Under the pieces are notes generated by a model, which made no database searches, had not been told where the DNA came from, and was given only the letters and a program-made list of their open reading frames with translations. Both the position numbers and the translations under genes were made by a program. 64,000 bases of DNA from positions 18,482,001-18,546,000 of the forward strand of contig CM042032.1 of the NCBI GenBank assembly GCA_023525975.1. The letters are read 5' to 3'. Positions 52,257-64,000 of the stretch are shown one piece after another. The stretch is from Smallanthus sonchifolius (lineage: Eukaryota; Streptophyta; Magnoliopsida; Asterales; Asteraceae). Within the stretch, counting starts at the first letter, position 1; the number at the start of each line of letters is the position of its first letter.

Positions 52257-53570
52257 TGTTCACACCCCAACCGACGGCGGAATCATCAGGGCGAGACATG
52301 TAGACCATTCATGAGCACAAGGTTGACTAAATTGAAATATATTAATCATTCAAATTCATTTCAAGTATTCAAGATAAAACCAAATCAAACCAAGTGCATA
52401 AAATGAAATACATAATCCTTTATTTAAAATTATCTAGGTCCAAAACTTAAGTGTAGCAAGTCTTGATCAAAATCACACATTAGTACCTGAAACATGAATA
52501 AAATAAGGTCAACTAAAAAGTTGGTGAGCATACACAGGTTTGTATATAGATAGCATATAGATTATGAATAAACAAATCCTTACATAGCATGATAAAATAA
52601 GGCATTTATGGAGAGCAGCTATTGTGTAACCAAGTACAGTCAAACCTTTGTAACTAGCATGCAAAAATTGTGTTGTCGGTAACAATCACCCTAATCTGGG
52701 TGAGTTTGTCAGACTTAATAGATCTATAATGATTGCACATAAATTGCACACAAAAGTTAGCACACCTAGCACTCAGGCATAAAACTCAAATTGCACACAT
52801 GAATGTAAAGAGGATTTGTATTTGTGTAGTTTGTGTAAATGTAAGAAATAGTTTGTATAGTGTTCATGTTCCACCCCAAACATGTAAAAGAGTAAAAGGG
52901 GCTATGTAATACTCACATGATTCAAAAGGCGTAGCTAACACGAGAGACTAGATTGTAATATGATCCTTGTAATGCACAACGTTAACCTAGATTGGAATGT
53001 ATATTGAATTAATAGTGTGCACAATAGTCTATGTCTAAGTCTAGGGTTGAATTGGATGTGTGTATAAGGAATTGAAGTTTTAGGTGTTAGTGGTTTGTAC
53101 TTGAATGGTGGTGTATAAAATTAAGGTTTGAGTTTGGAATAACTAAATAAATAAATTACAAAATTATTATTTATTTACTTAGTTATAAAAATAGTGTAGG
53201 TACTTAAATAAATAATTCTTAAAGATAAATTAAATAAAAAAAAATTTACCTTATTTATTTGTTTATAAAATATGTAATCTAGTCTTTTAGTTATAAAAAT
53301 GTATCGGGTGTTTTATTTTAATTATAATTTAATAATTAACTTTTGTTAATCTATTTTTATAAATATGTGTAAATATAATTTTGTAGTTTTAAATGTATAG
53401 CTTCTATTTATTTTAGAAATAGGCATTTGATCTTTTTAAATAAGGTAAATATAAATTTTTATAAAAACAATTATTTTTATTAAAAAAATCATTTGGAATA
53501 CTTACTGATTTTAAAATATAAATTTTAGTATTCTGTGAAGATTTTCACACACACACGACCGTGCTTGGTG
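52257..53570 (-). repeat. T-family LTR in minus orientation, truncated
   Basis: On the plus strand it starts TGTTCACACCCCAACC (one extra base against TGTCACACC). It matches T1 LTR positions from 2871 back to about 1550, where palindrome cluster 2 ends. At 53570 it is interrupted by another LTR. Hairpin at 52510-52523; candidate intron 52916-52487 on the minus strand (430 nt). Confidence 0.88.
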
Positions 53571-53792
53571 TAACATCCATGATTTTCCCGGCCTATTTTT
53601 ACTTTTGTTACAATCCATTTAAACACAATGTGCCACGTTAATTATCATCTTAACACGTATCAATTTAAGGTTTTAACCTTGCACATTAACTTATTATTTT
53701 TTCTACTATATACTTACATTATGTTATAGAGATAAATCAAACATATAAGTTTCAACACTGAAATTTCAACTTTTATTTTTATAATTTATAAG

Positions 53793-53803
53793 CACACACA
53801 CAT

Positions 53804-53850
<47 letters not shown>
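53793..53850. repeat. (CA)n(TA)n microsatellite
   Basis: A run of CA repeats passing directly into TA repeats. Confidence 0.95.
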
Positions 53851-53853
<3 letters not shown>

Positions 53854-54879
53854 AATTCATTAGATTTTGTTAAATAAACCATTTCGAAATTTGTATTAAA
53901 ATGGAAACTTTTTCTTTATTAAAATATTATTAAAACATTTGAGGTTTAAGCTCTCTTTTTATATAAATTTCATAAAAATAATTTTTTATAAATAAATAAA
54001 AAGAACCTAAATCAATTAAAGGGGTCTTGAAACCCATTCTAGTTCATTTGAACCTTTTGGTCTTGAACCCTAAACATTTGGAAACTTCAATTTGAACACC
54101 CATATTTGCAATTGAACCCCCATTCCCTCAATTTTGACCCATCCACCATCCTTGACCCATGTTGACTCTCAAAAGTCAAACAAATTCATAAAAATTGAAC
54201 AAATCGACATTCAAAAATTGATCACACTCGGATTCTTTGGAATTGCCTTCCACGTGTAATCGATCCTCGACATTTTCCTGACCCAAATAACATGCCAATT
54301 TAACTAATTAGCAACTTATTTCAAATTTCAAACGTTTTGAACTCCCAAAGTCAAATTCGGACAAATTCTGTTTCAATTAGTGAAATTTACCATGTTTAAT
54401 GGCCTTAGATTATGCGTAACCGTCATACGCACGCTGTCAAGCACGAATGATTAACCAATTGAGGAGGAATCAAGCGAATTAGCTCTACAATCGGGCTCAT
54501 ATCCGTTTCGAACAAATCTATATCAAATTGAACGATTCTGGTAAAATTGAAGCATACAATTCAATCACACACTCACGACACCTCTCTATTGCTCTCGTCG
54601 CTCTCAAACCCCTCCCAAACCACCTTTGCGATTCGGTCAAGCTCCGAAGTGCTCGAACCTGTACACGTCAATCGATCTCATCCTTCCCGCAACCGTTCCA
54701 AGTAATTAAACCATCCCTATACTCGTTTTGATTCCCTGAATGAAAACCCCAATGAATCGATCACATACCTATGTTTTTGTGGGTCGATTTGAGGGTTAGG
54801 GTTAAGGGCCTGCGCGCTTAGGGAAGGGGATGACCTGAAACCTTGTTTATAAAACTGTTAGGATCCCATAACTTCGCAA

Positions 54880-54965
54880 GTCATATGCCCACTTCAAGTG
54901 GTTTAAGCCTTACATTCCCACAGCAGAGGTAGCGAGTTCGAACCGACCTTTGCCCGATTTTTTTT
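54880..54965 (+). other. tRNA-like RNA polymerase III cassette
   Basis: An A-box-like ACTTCAAGTGG (54891-54901) lies 33 bp before GAGTTCGAACC (54934-54944), which fits the B box well. A run of eight T (54958-54965), as used by polymerase III terminators, follows 13 bp later. It cannot fold into a complete tRNA. It could be a tRNA-derived relic or part of a SINE. Confidence 0.4.
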
Positions 54966-55997
54966 AGTTGATTTAATTTTCCTTGCTTAGCATATCTTTT
55001 CCCACACTCTTATACATGCGTATAAAGGATTACTAAAAGACTTTTTATTAACTATAAGCGTTTAAACACTTAATATTTACAAAGTTTATTATTTTACACA
55101 CTCTTTTATATAGGACTTGTCATATGAAACCCCCTTTAAATCAAATTTTGTACTTTTAATTTAATATGACATAATTACTCAATTTTGACTTTGTATTTCA
55201 AACAAATTTGGTGCTATTTATTTACGTCATTAAACTAATCAACCATGGTTAACCACCTAAATCAATGAAACCATTAACTCCCTTCGAAACACTTTTATTA
55301 ATAACCAAACTAAATAAATAAAATGCATTTATTTATTTGTCAAAATATCAATTTATTCAAACTTATTGTTATTATTATTATCTGTTTATTTAATCTTAGT
55401 CATTTGTTTAATACTAAGAACAAACTAATTATTTCATTTATTTACCTATTATAAACAAAAGTACATACTTTGGTTATTCATATTCACACATACTCAATTG
55501 CCTACCAACAAATGAAAAACATATGTTCAAATACAAGGAATTTCACAAAACAACACTTGAAACTCAAACAAGTATTCCCCTATTTAACCAAGTACACCCA
55601 CACCCAATTCCTTTATACCTTAGGATTTCCCCTAGTAAATTATGCATATCATTGATACATGTATACAACTCCATTATAGGTTAACCTTGTGGTTAGCTAA
55701 TCACTTGTGCAACATCCTACCCGTGTGATCTACAAGCTTCTAATACAAGTGAGTTTACATAGCCCTCTTTTCATTTTGTACTTTTGGGGTGAAACATGAT
55801 TTATTTTTTGAAACGTTTTGCATAGACTTAAATACAATTCAATAATATGATATTATGTGTTATGTGCTTTATGCTTGAATGTTATGAGTTAAGACTACAT
55901 ATACATGACATTAGTACAATCATTAACTCCGTACAAGCCAACGGTTAACATTGATAGATCTAATGTGTCTGACAAACCCACCCGGTTAGGGTGTTTG

Positions 55998-56488
55998 TGT
56001 AGGTCCCCATGGCGTGTCTACAGATCGATCTCGTGATAAGACGTGACGTTTACTCGGAGTGCGGAATCCAACGAGTTAACGTTTATACTCATAAAAGACA
56101 AAACAAACAATCAAGTAAATAAACTTCTCAATTTGTATACCAATCAGAATGATGTTTTATAGAATCAATCTGATCTCTCTGGTTTGTTCTGGTTCACTCT
56201 CTGTCTATCTGACTGACTCTGTAAAACATACATATATAACACCAACTAACCTGATATAAGCGAACTTATTAAGTTCGCCTCTAACAGCTTAAGCGAACTT
56301 AAGAAGTTCGCCTCAGCTTGACCTAAGCGAACTTATTAAGTTCGCCTCTGATAGACGAGGCGAACTTAACAAGTTCGCCTCTAGGCTCACTTGTAAAACA
56401 CTTAGACATTTAACATTTACATAAAAAAACATAAAGACATAAAATCTAACTATTACAAGCTTTTGTCATAACAATCTATGTCCTAACA
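55998..56488 (-). repeat. B1 3' LTR (491 bp)
   Basis: On the plus strand it begins TGTAGGTCCCC and ends TCCTAACA, adjoining the purine tract. The start TGTAGGTC is shared with A- and C-family LTR ends. Confidence 0.88.
56228..56380 (-). promoter_or_regulatory. B1 LTR palindrome array and TATA box
   Basis: Four units such as GCGAACTTATTAAGTTCGC (56260-56278, perfect 9-bp arms around one base) lie at 56260-56380. In transcription direction TATATATG follows at about 56235-56228. The arms differ from the A family (GAACTT against CACTT/TACTT) but the symmetry is the same. Confidence 0.75.
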
Positions 56489-56489
56489 G

Positions 56490-56500
56490 ACTCCCCCTTG
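56490..56500 (-). other. B1 polypurine tract
   Basis: The minus strand reads CAAGGGGGAGT next to the LTR, identical in core to A2. Confidence 0.9.
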
Positions 56501-56522
56501 ACAATAGCTTTATCTTCAGTCT

Positions 56523-59500
56523 TTAGTCTTTATCTTGAGCTCTTCCAGTTATCCGGTAGTCTGCTACCAGCATGCACACCATATCTTCTGCATATCTCCA
56601 AAACTCTTTTGTACTGTAGACCTTGTTCTCTCCAAACATCAGTGTCCTCTGATCTTTCTTTGACAAATTAATAAGATTCATTGCGTCATAGAAACACACA
56701 ATGACCTTATTCTCTTTATCTTCAATCCTTGTTTCACCAGTATTAACATCAACATACCACCATTTCATATTCCCAAGAAAGTCTTGAGGTATCTTCTTTA
56801 ATGGTATCTTGTGAATAGCACGCACTGGTTTATACTTGTATCTCCAGGTCACTTTCCCAGTCTTTGGATCTGTGTTCTTCACTCTCTTTCCCTTTTGTGG
56901 TTTCAGCCGATCATACTTTCCTGAACTACCTTCTTTCTTAATCAGGTTTGCTATCACATCAGCCAAACCATTCTTCGATCTATTAATGAGTGGCTTTGAA
57001 GCTAGACCATTTATTTCACACCTCGGCAAGGTATTGAAATATTTGATCCTCGGCTTTAAGTATTGAACACCGTTAGATCGTTTGATTGCAAATAATTTTG
57101 ATTCATCATCATAGAACCAACTTATGATCCTTCCTACACACTGCTCTTTATTCACATATTTCTCTTTCTAAGCAGGTTGTGCTGGAGACTTGGCTAGCAC
57201 CTTCATCCAACTGTTTACAACTTCTCTCCACTGTTCTCGTGTCATCCATGTATCTCTATACATCACAGGTTCTTCATTAACCTTTGGAGACTCAGTGTGA
57301 GTAGTTTCAGTTTCAGCATCTTTATTGGATTGAATATTTTCATCATCAGTATCCATCTTTGAATCAGCTGTATCATCAGGCAGTGTGACGTCTTCAAAGA
57401 GTCCATAGAATCTGTTACTCCTTCGTTAGTGAATTCAGGAATAACATCATCCTGGATGAAGTTATACGGCACTTTAAGACCATCACATCCTTCATAAGTA
57501 ACTCTATCTTTATCTTTCTCTATCTCAATCTCTACTATTTCTCCTTCTTCTATCTCATTATCCGACATATCATCTTCCATGTCATTGAATAAATTATCAA
57601 TGTCATCAAGACAAGCAATCTTTTCAGCTTCCTCTTCTTCTGAATCTTGAAAGAACTCCAATAACAGAATTTCTTCTTCATTAGTACCAGAAGTATCTTT
57701 GTCTTTGTTTCCTTCAAGTGATTGTGATGTCGACTCCCCCTGAACCCTAGATATGGGATTAGCGTCAGTGTATTGACGATCACCCTCAATATTTCCAGCA
57801 GGATCATTGTCTTCATCATCACGTCTTTGAATAGACTCTGTGTGACAAGTATCAGGTATCCTCAACTCCCCCTGAGCGTCAAGACGCTGAATGAGTTTGG
57901 ACACTAATGCTTGCATGTTAGCAATCTGTTGAGCTTTAGTCTGAATCACCAGCTGCCTTTGTGAATCAGTAGACACAAGAGTGTTTACCTGTGTTTGTAG
58001 AGAAAGCACTTGAGAATCAAGGAAAGTAATCCTTGCAGAATCAGAAGGCTTTGACGAACCAACTGTTGATTGTGGAATAGAAGGACTTGAGGTAGTAGGA
58101 ATAATTGGAGGAACAGGAGAAATCACTGGAGATGGATCCTTAGATCTTGGAGGAGTAATTATCAAAGAAGCAACAAAATTAGCATCCTCGACTCCCTGAG
58201 AAGATTATGCAGCAGCTATCGAAGCAGACATCAACTTTTGACGCGTAGGATCTGGATTAAAGTCACTATCAGTGTCAGTACTCTCATCGACCAAAGATCT
58301 TTTGCCAACTACTGATCCGGAAGGAGGATCCGGAACAGACTTTCTTCTTGGTCGTCTGGCTTGAGATTTAATGCGTTTGCCAGCATTAGCCAGTGGAATT
58401 GTGGCCAACCGTTCATAATGACATGAGGAAAAATCCCTAGAGTCATCAGAATCAGTGCTTTCATTCACCGATAATGTCGTATCACTTGAGCTGGAACTAG
58501 AATCATCATCGGTCACCACATTCCCTTCAGCTTCTGGAATTGGCGAGTTCATAGCATCATCAACGAAATCATCCATGTTCATTCCTAGATCTTGATTAGG
58601 ATCATGAACGACCTCTTCGTGAACTGGTTCCTGAATAGGTATTTCAACTTCAGCTTGTGGAATAGGAACATGTTCAGGAATAGGAATTTGTGGTTGTATG
58701 GGAACTTATACTTGAGGAACTGGTATCTGTTGTTGTTGAACTTGTTGTTGTGGTTGTTGTTGTTGTTGTTGTGGAACATTGATGCCTTCAGCTTGAGCAA
58801 GTTCATCAGGATGAAACCAGTTGTCATTCAATGGTGCAACATAATCAGGATTGATTAAGTGCCCAAACAAAGGAGTATTGACTGGAATCAATGCAGCATT
58901 CTGCTGTTTCACCTTCGTATAGTCGGTAAAGATACGTTTTGACATCGGAGTCAACGTTAATCTTATTGGATGTTGTGGAAGATCAGGAATAAGGTGATTG
59001 AGAATCATTTGAATAAAACGAGGATACATTAAGAATCCTTGACCTTCAGTTGGATTAATCTGCATGACCATCTCCCGATAGAAGTAAAGTGGAAAATTGA
59101 ATCTTTTATTCAATGTTAAGGCTACCATAGCAGTTTGATGAGCCATTTTCAATCCATCGGTACCAGCTTTGCGAGGAGAGATGCATTGAATAATCACATG
59201 CATAAAATACCTCCATTCACCTACTAATCCACCTTTCCGAGCTTGGGTATCATTCTGTCGTCCACGATAACCCATCCGTTGAAAACAACCCATAATAAGA
59301 GTTCCAGGATAAGATATCGGATCTTCAGCATTTCCACCCAAATCAAGAGCAACACGTATCGTTTCTTCAGAAATGGCAATCTCGGTATTATTAACTGTGG
59401 CACGAAGAACATGAGGTTCAACGTCCGTATCTTGATGCACAGTGTCCCAAAATTGTTGTATGTACACGAGACTGATGTAAGGATCAGCAGATAGAGCAAC

Positions 59501-59615
59501 GTGAAGACGTGATATGTTCAATAAATCCTATAATGCCTTGAAAATTCACAGCCTCGGACATGTTGGGATCTAACAATGCCACTTGATTATGTTTATATTC
59601 GACACGTCGAGCCAT
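56523..59615 (-). pseudogene. B1 ORF3 (env-position protein), slightly broken
   Basis: The ATG at 59615 starts MARRVEYKHNQVALLDP. The N-terminal domain (ADPYISLVYIQQFWDT, FMHVIIQCISPRKAG, GFLMYPRFIQMILNHLIP) runs to about 58850. A Gln run (58735-58775), acidic Ser-rich and basic stretches and a coiled-coil-like part (about 58030-57880) follow. The C-terminal domain (KLFAIKRSNGVQYLKP, YFNTLPRCE, YKYKPVRAIHK, WWYVDVNTGET) ends at 56523. Damage is limited to frameshifts near 59530 and 57390, and stops at 58706-58708, 58205-58207 and 57168-57170. The start directly follows a 3' splice-site-like TTTCAG. About 1030 residues. Function unknown; no membrane segment seen. Confidence 0.82.
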
Positions 59616-60067
59616 CTGAAACATTTGGACAACAAACATATTAGGAAAAATAACGAGGACAAACAAAACAAAACAAAACAACAAAAAGAAGAATTTTTTT
59701 TTATTTTTTTTTTAAAAAAAATTCAAACAAAAAAAAATTTCACAAGTCCAAATCCTCACTGTCCCCTACGCGAACTTAGTAGTGCAAGAGGCGAACTTAA
59801 GTTCGCTTCGAACAAGTTCGCTTGGAACAAGTTTGCCTGAACTGTGACGTTTCAAATTCAAACACAGACAATCAAAATTCATCAAATCAAGATAATATCA
59901 TGGAATTGAATATCAGTCGAATATCAATTTATAACCACATCTGATGATCAATTTTACAAGTTTGGTCAAAATTAGGTCAAAACTTATCCGTTGAAACTCT
60001 CGACGTAAAACCGAGAATAAAAGTACCAAATTCTCTCAATTTATCGGATGAAATTCAATAAAATTAC
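59616..60067 (-). other. Candidate intron upstream of B1 ORF3
   Basis: On the minus strand the donor AACCAAG|GTAATTTT is at 60067. The acceptor, after TTTTTCCTAATATGTTTGTT and ending ATGTTTCAG, abuts the ATG (59615). A poly-T/A tract lies inside (59694-59740). This parallels A2 46959-47566. Confidence 0.5.
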
Positions 60068-60380
60068 CTTGGTTGAATTCGCAATTCAATTTGGATTAAG
60101 ACAGAAACGGTAAGCAACTCCAACAACAACGTTTAAAAAATTTTGGAAAAATCAGTCAAGTTCGCCTAAAATTGAGGAAGACGATGAACTGACAAGTTTG
60201 CCTGATCTAGATCCTTAAACCCATTAAGTTCGCTTAATTAGGCGAACTTGTTAAGTTCGCTTAACAAGCCTTCGGCGAACAAGATAAGTTCGCTTCACCC
60301 CGGATAATCAGATTAAGTTCGCTTCATTGTTTTAAGCGAACTTATTAAGTTCGCTTCACTGTACACAGGCGAACTTAATT
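59765..60380 (-). promoter_or_regulatory. Family-B palindromes before B1 ORF3
   Basis: GCGAACTTGTTAAGTTCGC (60241-60259) and GCGAACTTATTAAGTTCGC (60338-60356) are perfect; more half-units lie at 59770-59830 and 60160-60310. They match the B1 LTR array and sit where A2 has its own family array. No convincing TATA was found here. Confidence 0.6.
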
Positions 60381-61930
60381 GCTTTTCAACCTTTTTTTTT
60401 CTTGAACAAAAATTTTATCAACTTCAACCTGTCAAATCTTGAACTTCCGTCAGCAACACATATTCGATCCAATCCCGAACAATTTTAATAAAAGTTTAGA
60501 ATTTTCATGGAAAATAACAAACAAAATCTTTTTGAATTTTATCTATACAAACGGAATCACATATATTTGACTTTTATCTGAATAAACTGAAATCACATAT
60601 TTTTGGTTTTTATCTGTACAAACTGAAACACATATTTTTGGTTTTTATCTGTACAAACTGAAACACATATTTTTGGATTTAACATCATGAGCAAGAAGAT
60701 CATATCAGTATTCAATTAATTCATCACACATTTTATCAATAACAAAGGGTAACCTATAGTATGAAACCATTCAACTCAATTTTGTGCACTATGCATCTTT
60801 TTCATTTTGAAACCCATTCAATTTGAATAATATTTGAAATGATACGCGATAAATTTCAAAGTAAATAAGATCAGGTTATAAAATGCTCTTTTATTTATAC
60901 CGAATTTGAAATATAAAGCATGAATTCTTAAATTTGTCAATATTATATTATTTGAAACTATAAGCGTTTATTCTCCAAATTCATGTGATTTAGTACTATT
61001 TAGATGAAAAATATCGTGTACCCTACATATATGCCAAACAGAAAGTAAATGCACTATCTTCAAGACATATATATGATTTTACTAAAGATTATCCGAATAT
61101 TCAAAATGAGGAGACATCACTTAGCACATGAATAGCATAATCCAAATTGGATTGTATAGGAATCAATGAGATTCAGAATCGAATGATTCAATGTTTTGGC
61201 TTATATGTGTGGAATCATAAGATTCAGGTACGTGGATCCAACTGTTATCTGCATTATGAATTCAATGGAATCAGTAAAGATGATTTACTAATATGATCTA
61301 AGGGCTAGTATATGTTTGACAGATGTTGTCAAATACATATCTTGATTATACTTCAAATTGCATGCTTTTTGTGACATGGGCACTGAAGCAAATCGAATGA
61401 ATAGTGCTAAGGACATAACCCGAAACTAATCTCATAGGAAAATCTTTATTAAAAGCTAATATTCTTTATCTGATAATGATCTTTTACACACACACCCAGG
61501 CATATAATGGATTTAAATCACAGTTGTAATCATATTATATTTAATTTTCACACTACTATTAGTTTCAAAACGCTTTTAGCCTATTGACAATTCAAATTTT
61601 ATACACAAATTTTAAAACAAATTATCAAGAATAGAGCATTCACAACACTATCATTTCTTATTTATGCAGACTTTGAAATTTAGATCAAATCAACTTATTT
61701 TAATCAATCATATATCAAGGTCTACTAAGGTCGTGTGAAATGAACTAATCACTGATGTACTTTCATTTCTTCTCTAACCTCAAATGATATCAAATTTTAT
61801 ATTTTTCAATTTGTTTTGACTTTTTATAAATTACAATTTTTGACTGAAAATGTAAATGCAGAAATGTAATAAAGCAATAAAAGAACTTAAAAAATAAAAT
61901 TTTCCATGAAATTCTGATTTTGAAAAGCTT
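60381..61930 (-). other. Conserved non-coding pol-ORF3 spacer of B1
   Basis: No coding sequence. Blocks at 60945-61110 and 61310-61640 align with the A2 spacer (46251-46075 and 45870-45540). The total spacer length is also alike (2.3 kb from pol stop to ORF3 ATG in both). Confidence 0.65.
60533..60677. repeat. Tandem repeat of about 37 bp, four copies
   Basis: Units with TTTTTATCTGTACAAACTGA and AACACATATTTTTGG repeat, the last two almost identical. Confidence 0.8.
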
Positions 61931-64000
61931 TTATTCGGGATTGATCATACCAATCATTTTAATTAGGAATTCAAACCTGGTACGATCAAATGCCTTGGTA
62001 AACAAATCAGCAAAATTATCTTCAGTGTGTACCTTGACCAGCTCAATCAACCTTTTTTCTGCACAATCACGTATAAAATGATATCGAATTTCGATGTGCT
62101 TAGTTTTACTATGTTTAACAGGATTATTCGTTATGGACATAGTAGCATTATTATCAATAAGCATAGGGGTTTCTGTGAAATTCAAACCGTAATCTCTCAA
62201 TTGCGGTTGTATCCACATGATCTATGAACAACAACTTGCAGCAGCGATGTATTCTGCTTCACATGTTGAAATTGAGACTGTGGTTTGCTTCTTGCATTGC
62301 CAGGATACAAGTCGATTTCCTAAGAACTGGAAACCACCTGTTGTAGATTTCCTGTCCAGACAACAACCACCAAAATCAGAATCAGTATAAGCATTGAAAT
62401 CAAAGTTAGAACCATGAGGATACCATAGCCCTAAACGTTGTTTTCCTTTTAAATACCGAAAGATTCTTTTCATAGCAATTAAGTGAGATTCTTTTGGCTT
62501 TGCCTGAAATCTGGAACAGATACACACGGCGAACATTATATCCGGCCTTGAAGCGGTTAAGTACATGAGGGATCCAATCATAGCTCTGTAAAGTCAACAA
62601 TCCACATCTTTTCCATCTGGGTCAGAATTCAACTTATGATTGACCGGAATTGGAGTATCGTATGGGGTACAGTCCTCCATCTTGAACCGGCTCAAGATGT
62701 CTTTGACATACTTGGACTGATGAATAAAGAAACCATCTTCCTTTTGATTTACTTGTAAACCTAAGAAAAACGATAACTCTCCCATAGCAGACATTTCAAA
62801 TTTCGACTTCATAACACCCTCAAAGTCTTTGCACAACCCTTCATTTGTCGAGCCAAAAATAATATCATCCACATAAATCTGTACCAGTAGGTAATCTCCC
62901 CCTGATTTCTTTATAAATAAGGTCGAGTCTATCTTTCCACGAACAAAGTCATTTGCCAAAAGATGTGTGGATAAAGTCTCATACCACGCACGAGGAGCCT
63001 GATGAAGACCATAGAGGGCCTTATCAAGCTTGAAGACCATATTCGGCTTCATTGGATCTTCAAACCCCGACGGCTGACACACATAGACTTCCTCCTTGAC
63101 CTTTCCATATAAAAATGCACTTTTGACGTCTAATTGAAACACCTTAAAACCTTTAAAAGAAGCAAAAGCTAGAAACAGCCTTATAGCTTTGAGCCGCGCA
63201 ACCGGCGCATAAACCTCGATGTAATCAATTCCTTCTTGTTGATTAAAGCCCTGGACAACTAATCTTGCCTTGTTGCGTACCACGACCCCTCGATCGTATT
63301 TCTTACATTTAAACACCCATTTTGTTCCTATCGGATACGCACCCTTCGGAAGATCAACAAGATTCCAAACCTTATGTTAGTCAAATTGAGCAAGTTCTTC
63401 CTGCATAGCTTCTATCCAATTATTGTCATTTAAAGCCATCTCAACATTCTTGGGTTCAACTTGCGAAATAAAGCAAGAATGTGAGCAATCATCAAGAACA
63501 CCAGAATCTTTAATGCAATAATACAAACAAGTATTGTCAACAAGAGAACGTGTTTTCACTTCATCCTGTAAATTTCCAATTATATTTGTCACCGGATGAT
63601 CTTTGAGTTCCTTGATAGATGCAACCTCAGGAACCGGCAACACGTCAACTTGAGTAGATTCAGATTGATAAGAAGAATCTTGAGTAATTGGAATTTCCGA
63701 GTCTAAATTTGTAGGAAACTCCCCCTGATCCTGTGTCGAAGGTAATGGATCATCACCCAACAACGGATCAGCAGAAGAATCTTGAAAAATAGCATTATCC
63801 TCCTCACTCTCTGAATCTTGTGGACCTGAACAAGAAGCAACATTAGGATCGGGAGCAGAAGTAGATGGAATCGATGAATTTGGAACTGCATTTGGTAGAA
63901 ATCCATTGTGTTGTGCATCCTGATAAGAATCATAAAGAACAGCAGCATCTTCATCAGAAATATCAGAAGGTAAATGAAAAGACTTGAATAAGTTTTCATA
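61931..64000 (-). pseudogene. B1 pol: post-integrase linker, RT, RNase H (5' part outside window)
   Basis: A single minus-strand frame runs from the window edge. An acidic, Ser-rich linker (64000 to about 63450) leads to the RT start (NNWIEAMQEELAQF), ARLVVQGFNQQEGIDY, and the catalytic YVDDIIFGST near 62879-62850. RNase H follows with YTDSDFGG, CEAEYIAA and KHSKTKHIEIRYHFIRD. The stop is at 61931-61933. Only three in-frame stops interrupt it: TAA near 63376, TGA at 62594-62596 and TAG at 62222-62224. No frameshift was seen, unlike A2. Confidence 0.93.

Larger units (their letters stand above)
53571..55997 (+). repeat. Third Tekay-type LTR, interrupted by B1
   Basis: It starts TGTAACATCCATG and keeps the later landmarks of T LTRs in order: ACAAGTGAGTTTACATAGCC (55745-55764), TTTTGGGGTG, CAAGCCAACGGT and GATAGATCTA..TGACAAACCC (55953-55978). 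B1 cuts it at 55998 before the hairpin. It also holds a CA/TA microsatellite (53793-53850) and a tRNA-like cassette (54880-54965). Confidence 0.75.
55998..64000 (-). mobile_element. B1: Sirevirus-like Ty1/copia element, family B (3' part)
   Basis: On the minus strand, left to right in the window: 3' LTR (55998-56488), purine tract, ORF3 (56523-59615), spacer (59616-61930) and the RT/RNase H end of pol (61931-64000). Gag, protease, integrase core and 5' LTR lie beyond base 64000. The plan equals A2 but LTR and palindromes differ. It has fewer stops than A2, so it is probably younger. Confidence 0.92.

Noticed and set aside
54880..54965. Functional tRNA gene
   Set aside because: Only box-like motifs and a T run; no complete cloverleaf or acceptor stem could be drawn.
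58592..58858. Leu/Asn/Arg-rich forward frame in B1 ORF3
   Set aside because: Antisense reading of the Gln-rich tract, not a gene.

Overview
The window is plant nuclear DNA made almost entirely of nested LTR retrotransposons. Evidence: LTRs bounded by TG..CA, 5-bp target duplications, initiator-tRNA-Met-type primer sites, Ty1/copia and Ty3/gypsy polyproteins, and AT-rich non-coding filler. I see no intact host gene, no rRNA, no functional tRNA and no CRISPR. The third-ORF proteins and the Sirevirus/Tekay mixture resemble predicted proteins I remember from Asteraceae (Tanacetum, Artemisia, lettuce relatives). That placement is memory-based inference; the sequence itself shows only an angiosperm, probably a eudicot. 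Labels below are mine: A, B, C = Sirevirus-like copia families; T = Tekay-like chromovirus; N = non-autonomous gypsy; G2 = second gypsy; S = solo LTR.

Left nest (1-28.5 kb). G2 (+) is the oldest layer here. N1 (-) sits in its 5' half, A1 (-) sits in the 3' LTR of N1, and T1 (+, 474-10280, flanked by GGCTG/GCCTG) sits in the protease of A1, just after its Asp-Ser-Gly site. C1 (-, 22371-25413) sits separately in the RNase H of G2. All left ends except those of T1 and C1 lie before base 1.

Middle (28.5-35.3 kb). This is non-coding LTR-like DNA with an antisense open frame that is split by a solo gypsy LTR (31901-33210, perfect GATTT duplication).

A2 (35289-51237, +, perfect AGAGT duplication) is a complete but mutated Sirevirus-like element: LTR, gag, pol, a 2.3-kb spacer, ORF3, LTR. 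A solo T-family LTR (38572-41056, perfect CTTTA duplication) lies in its gag.

Right nest (52.2-64 kb). An A-family LTR tip is followed by a T LTR (-), then another Tekay-type LTR (+), then B1 (-), whose 5' half continues past base 64000. This mirrors the left nest.

The most interesting signals are non-coding. Several LTR families from both superfamilies carry their own array of perfect CpG-containing palindromes just upstream of a TATA box. In the Sirevirus-like families the same family-specific array is repeated before ORF3, in A2 with its own TATA, followed by an intron-like segment whose 3' splice site abuts the ORF3 ATG. The pol-ORF3 spacer is conserved between families A and B. C1 is an LTR element whose only coding sequence is ORF3. 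No protein-coding ORF of any element is fully intact.
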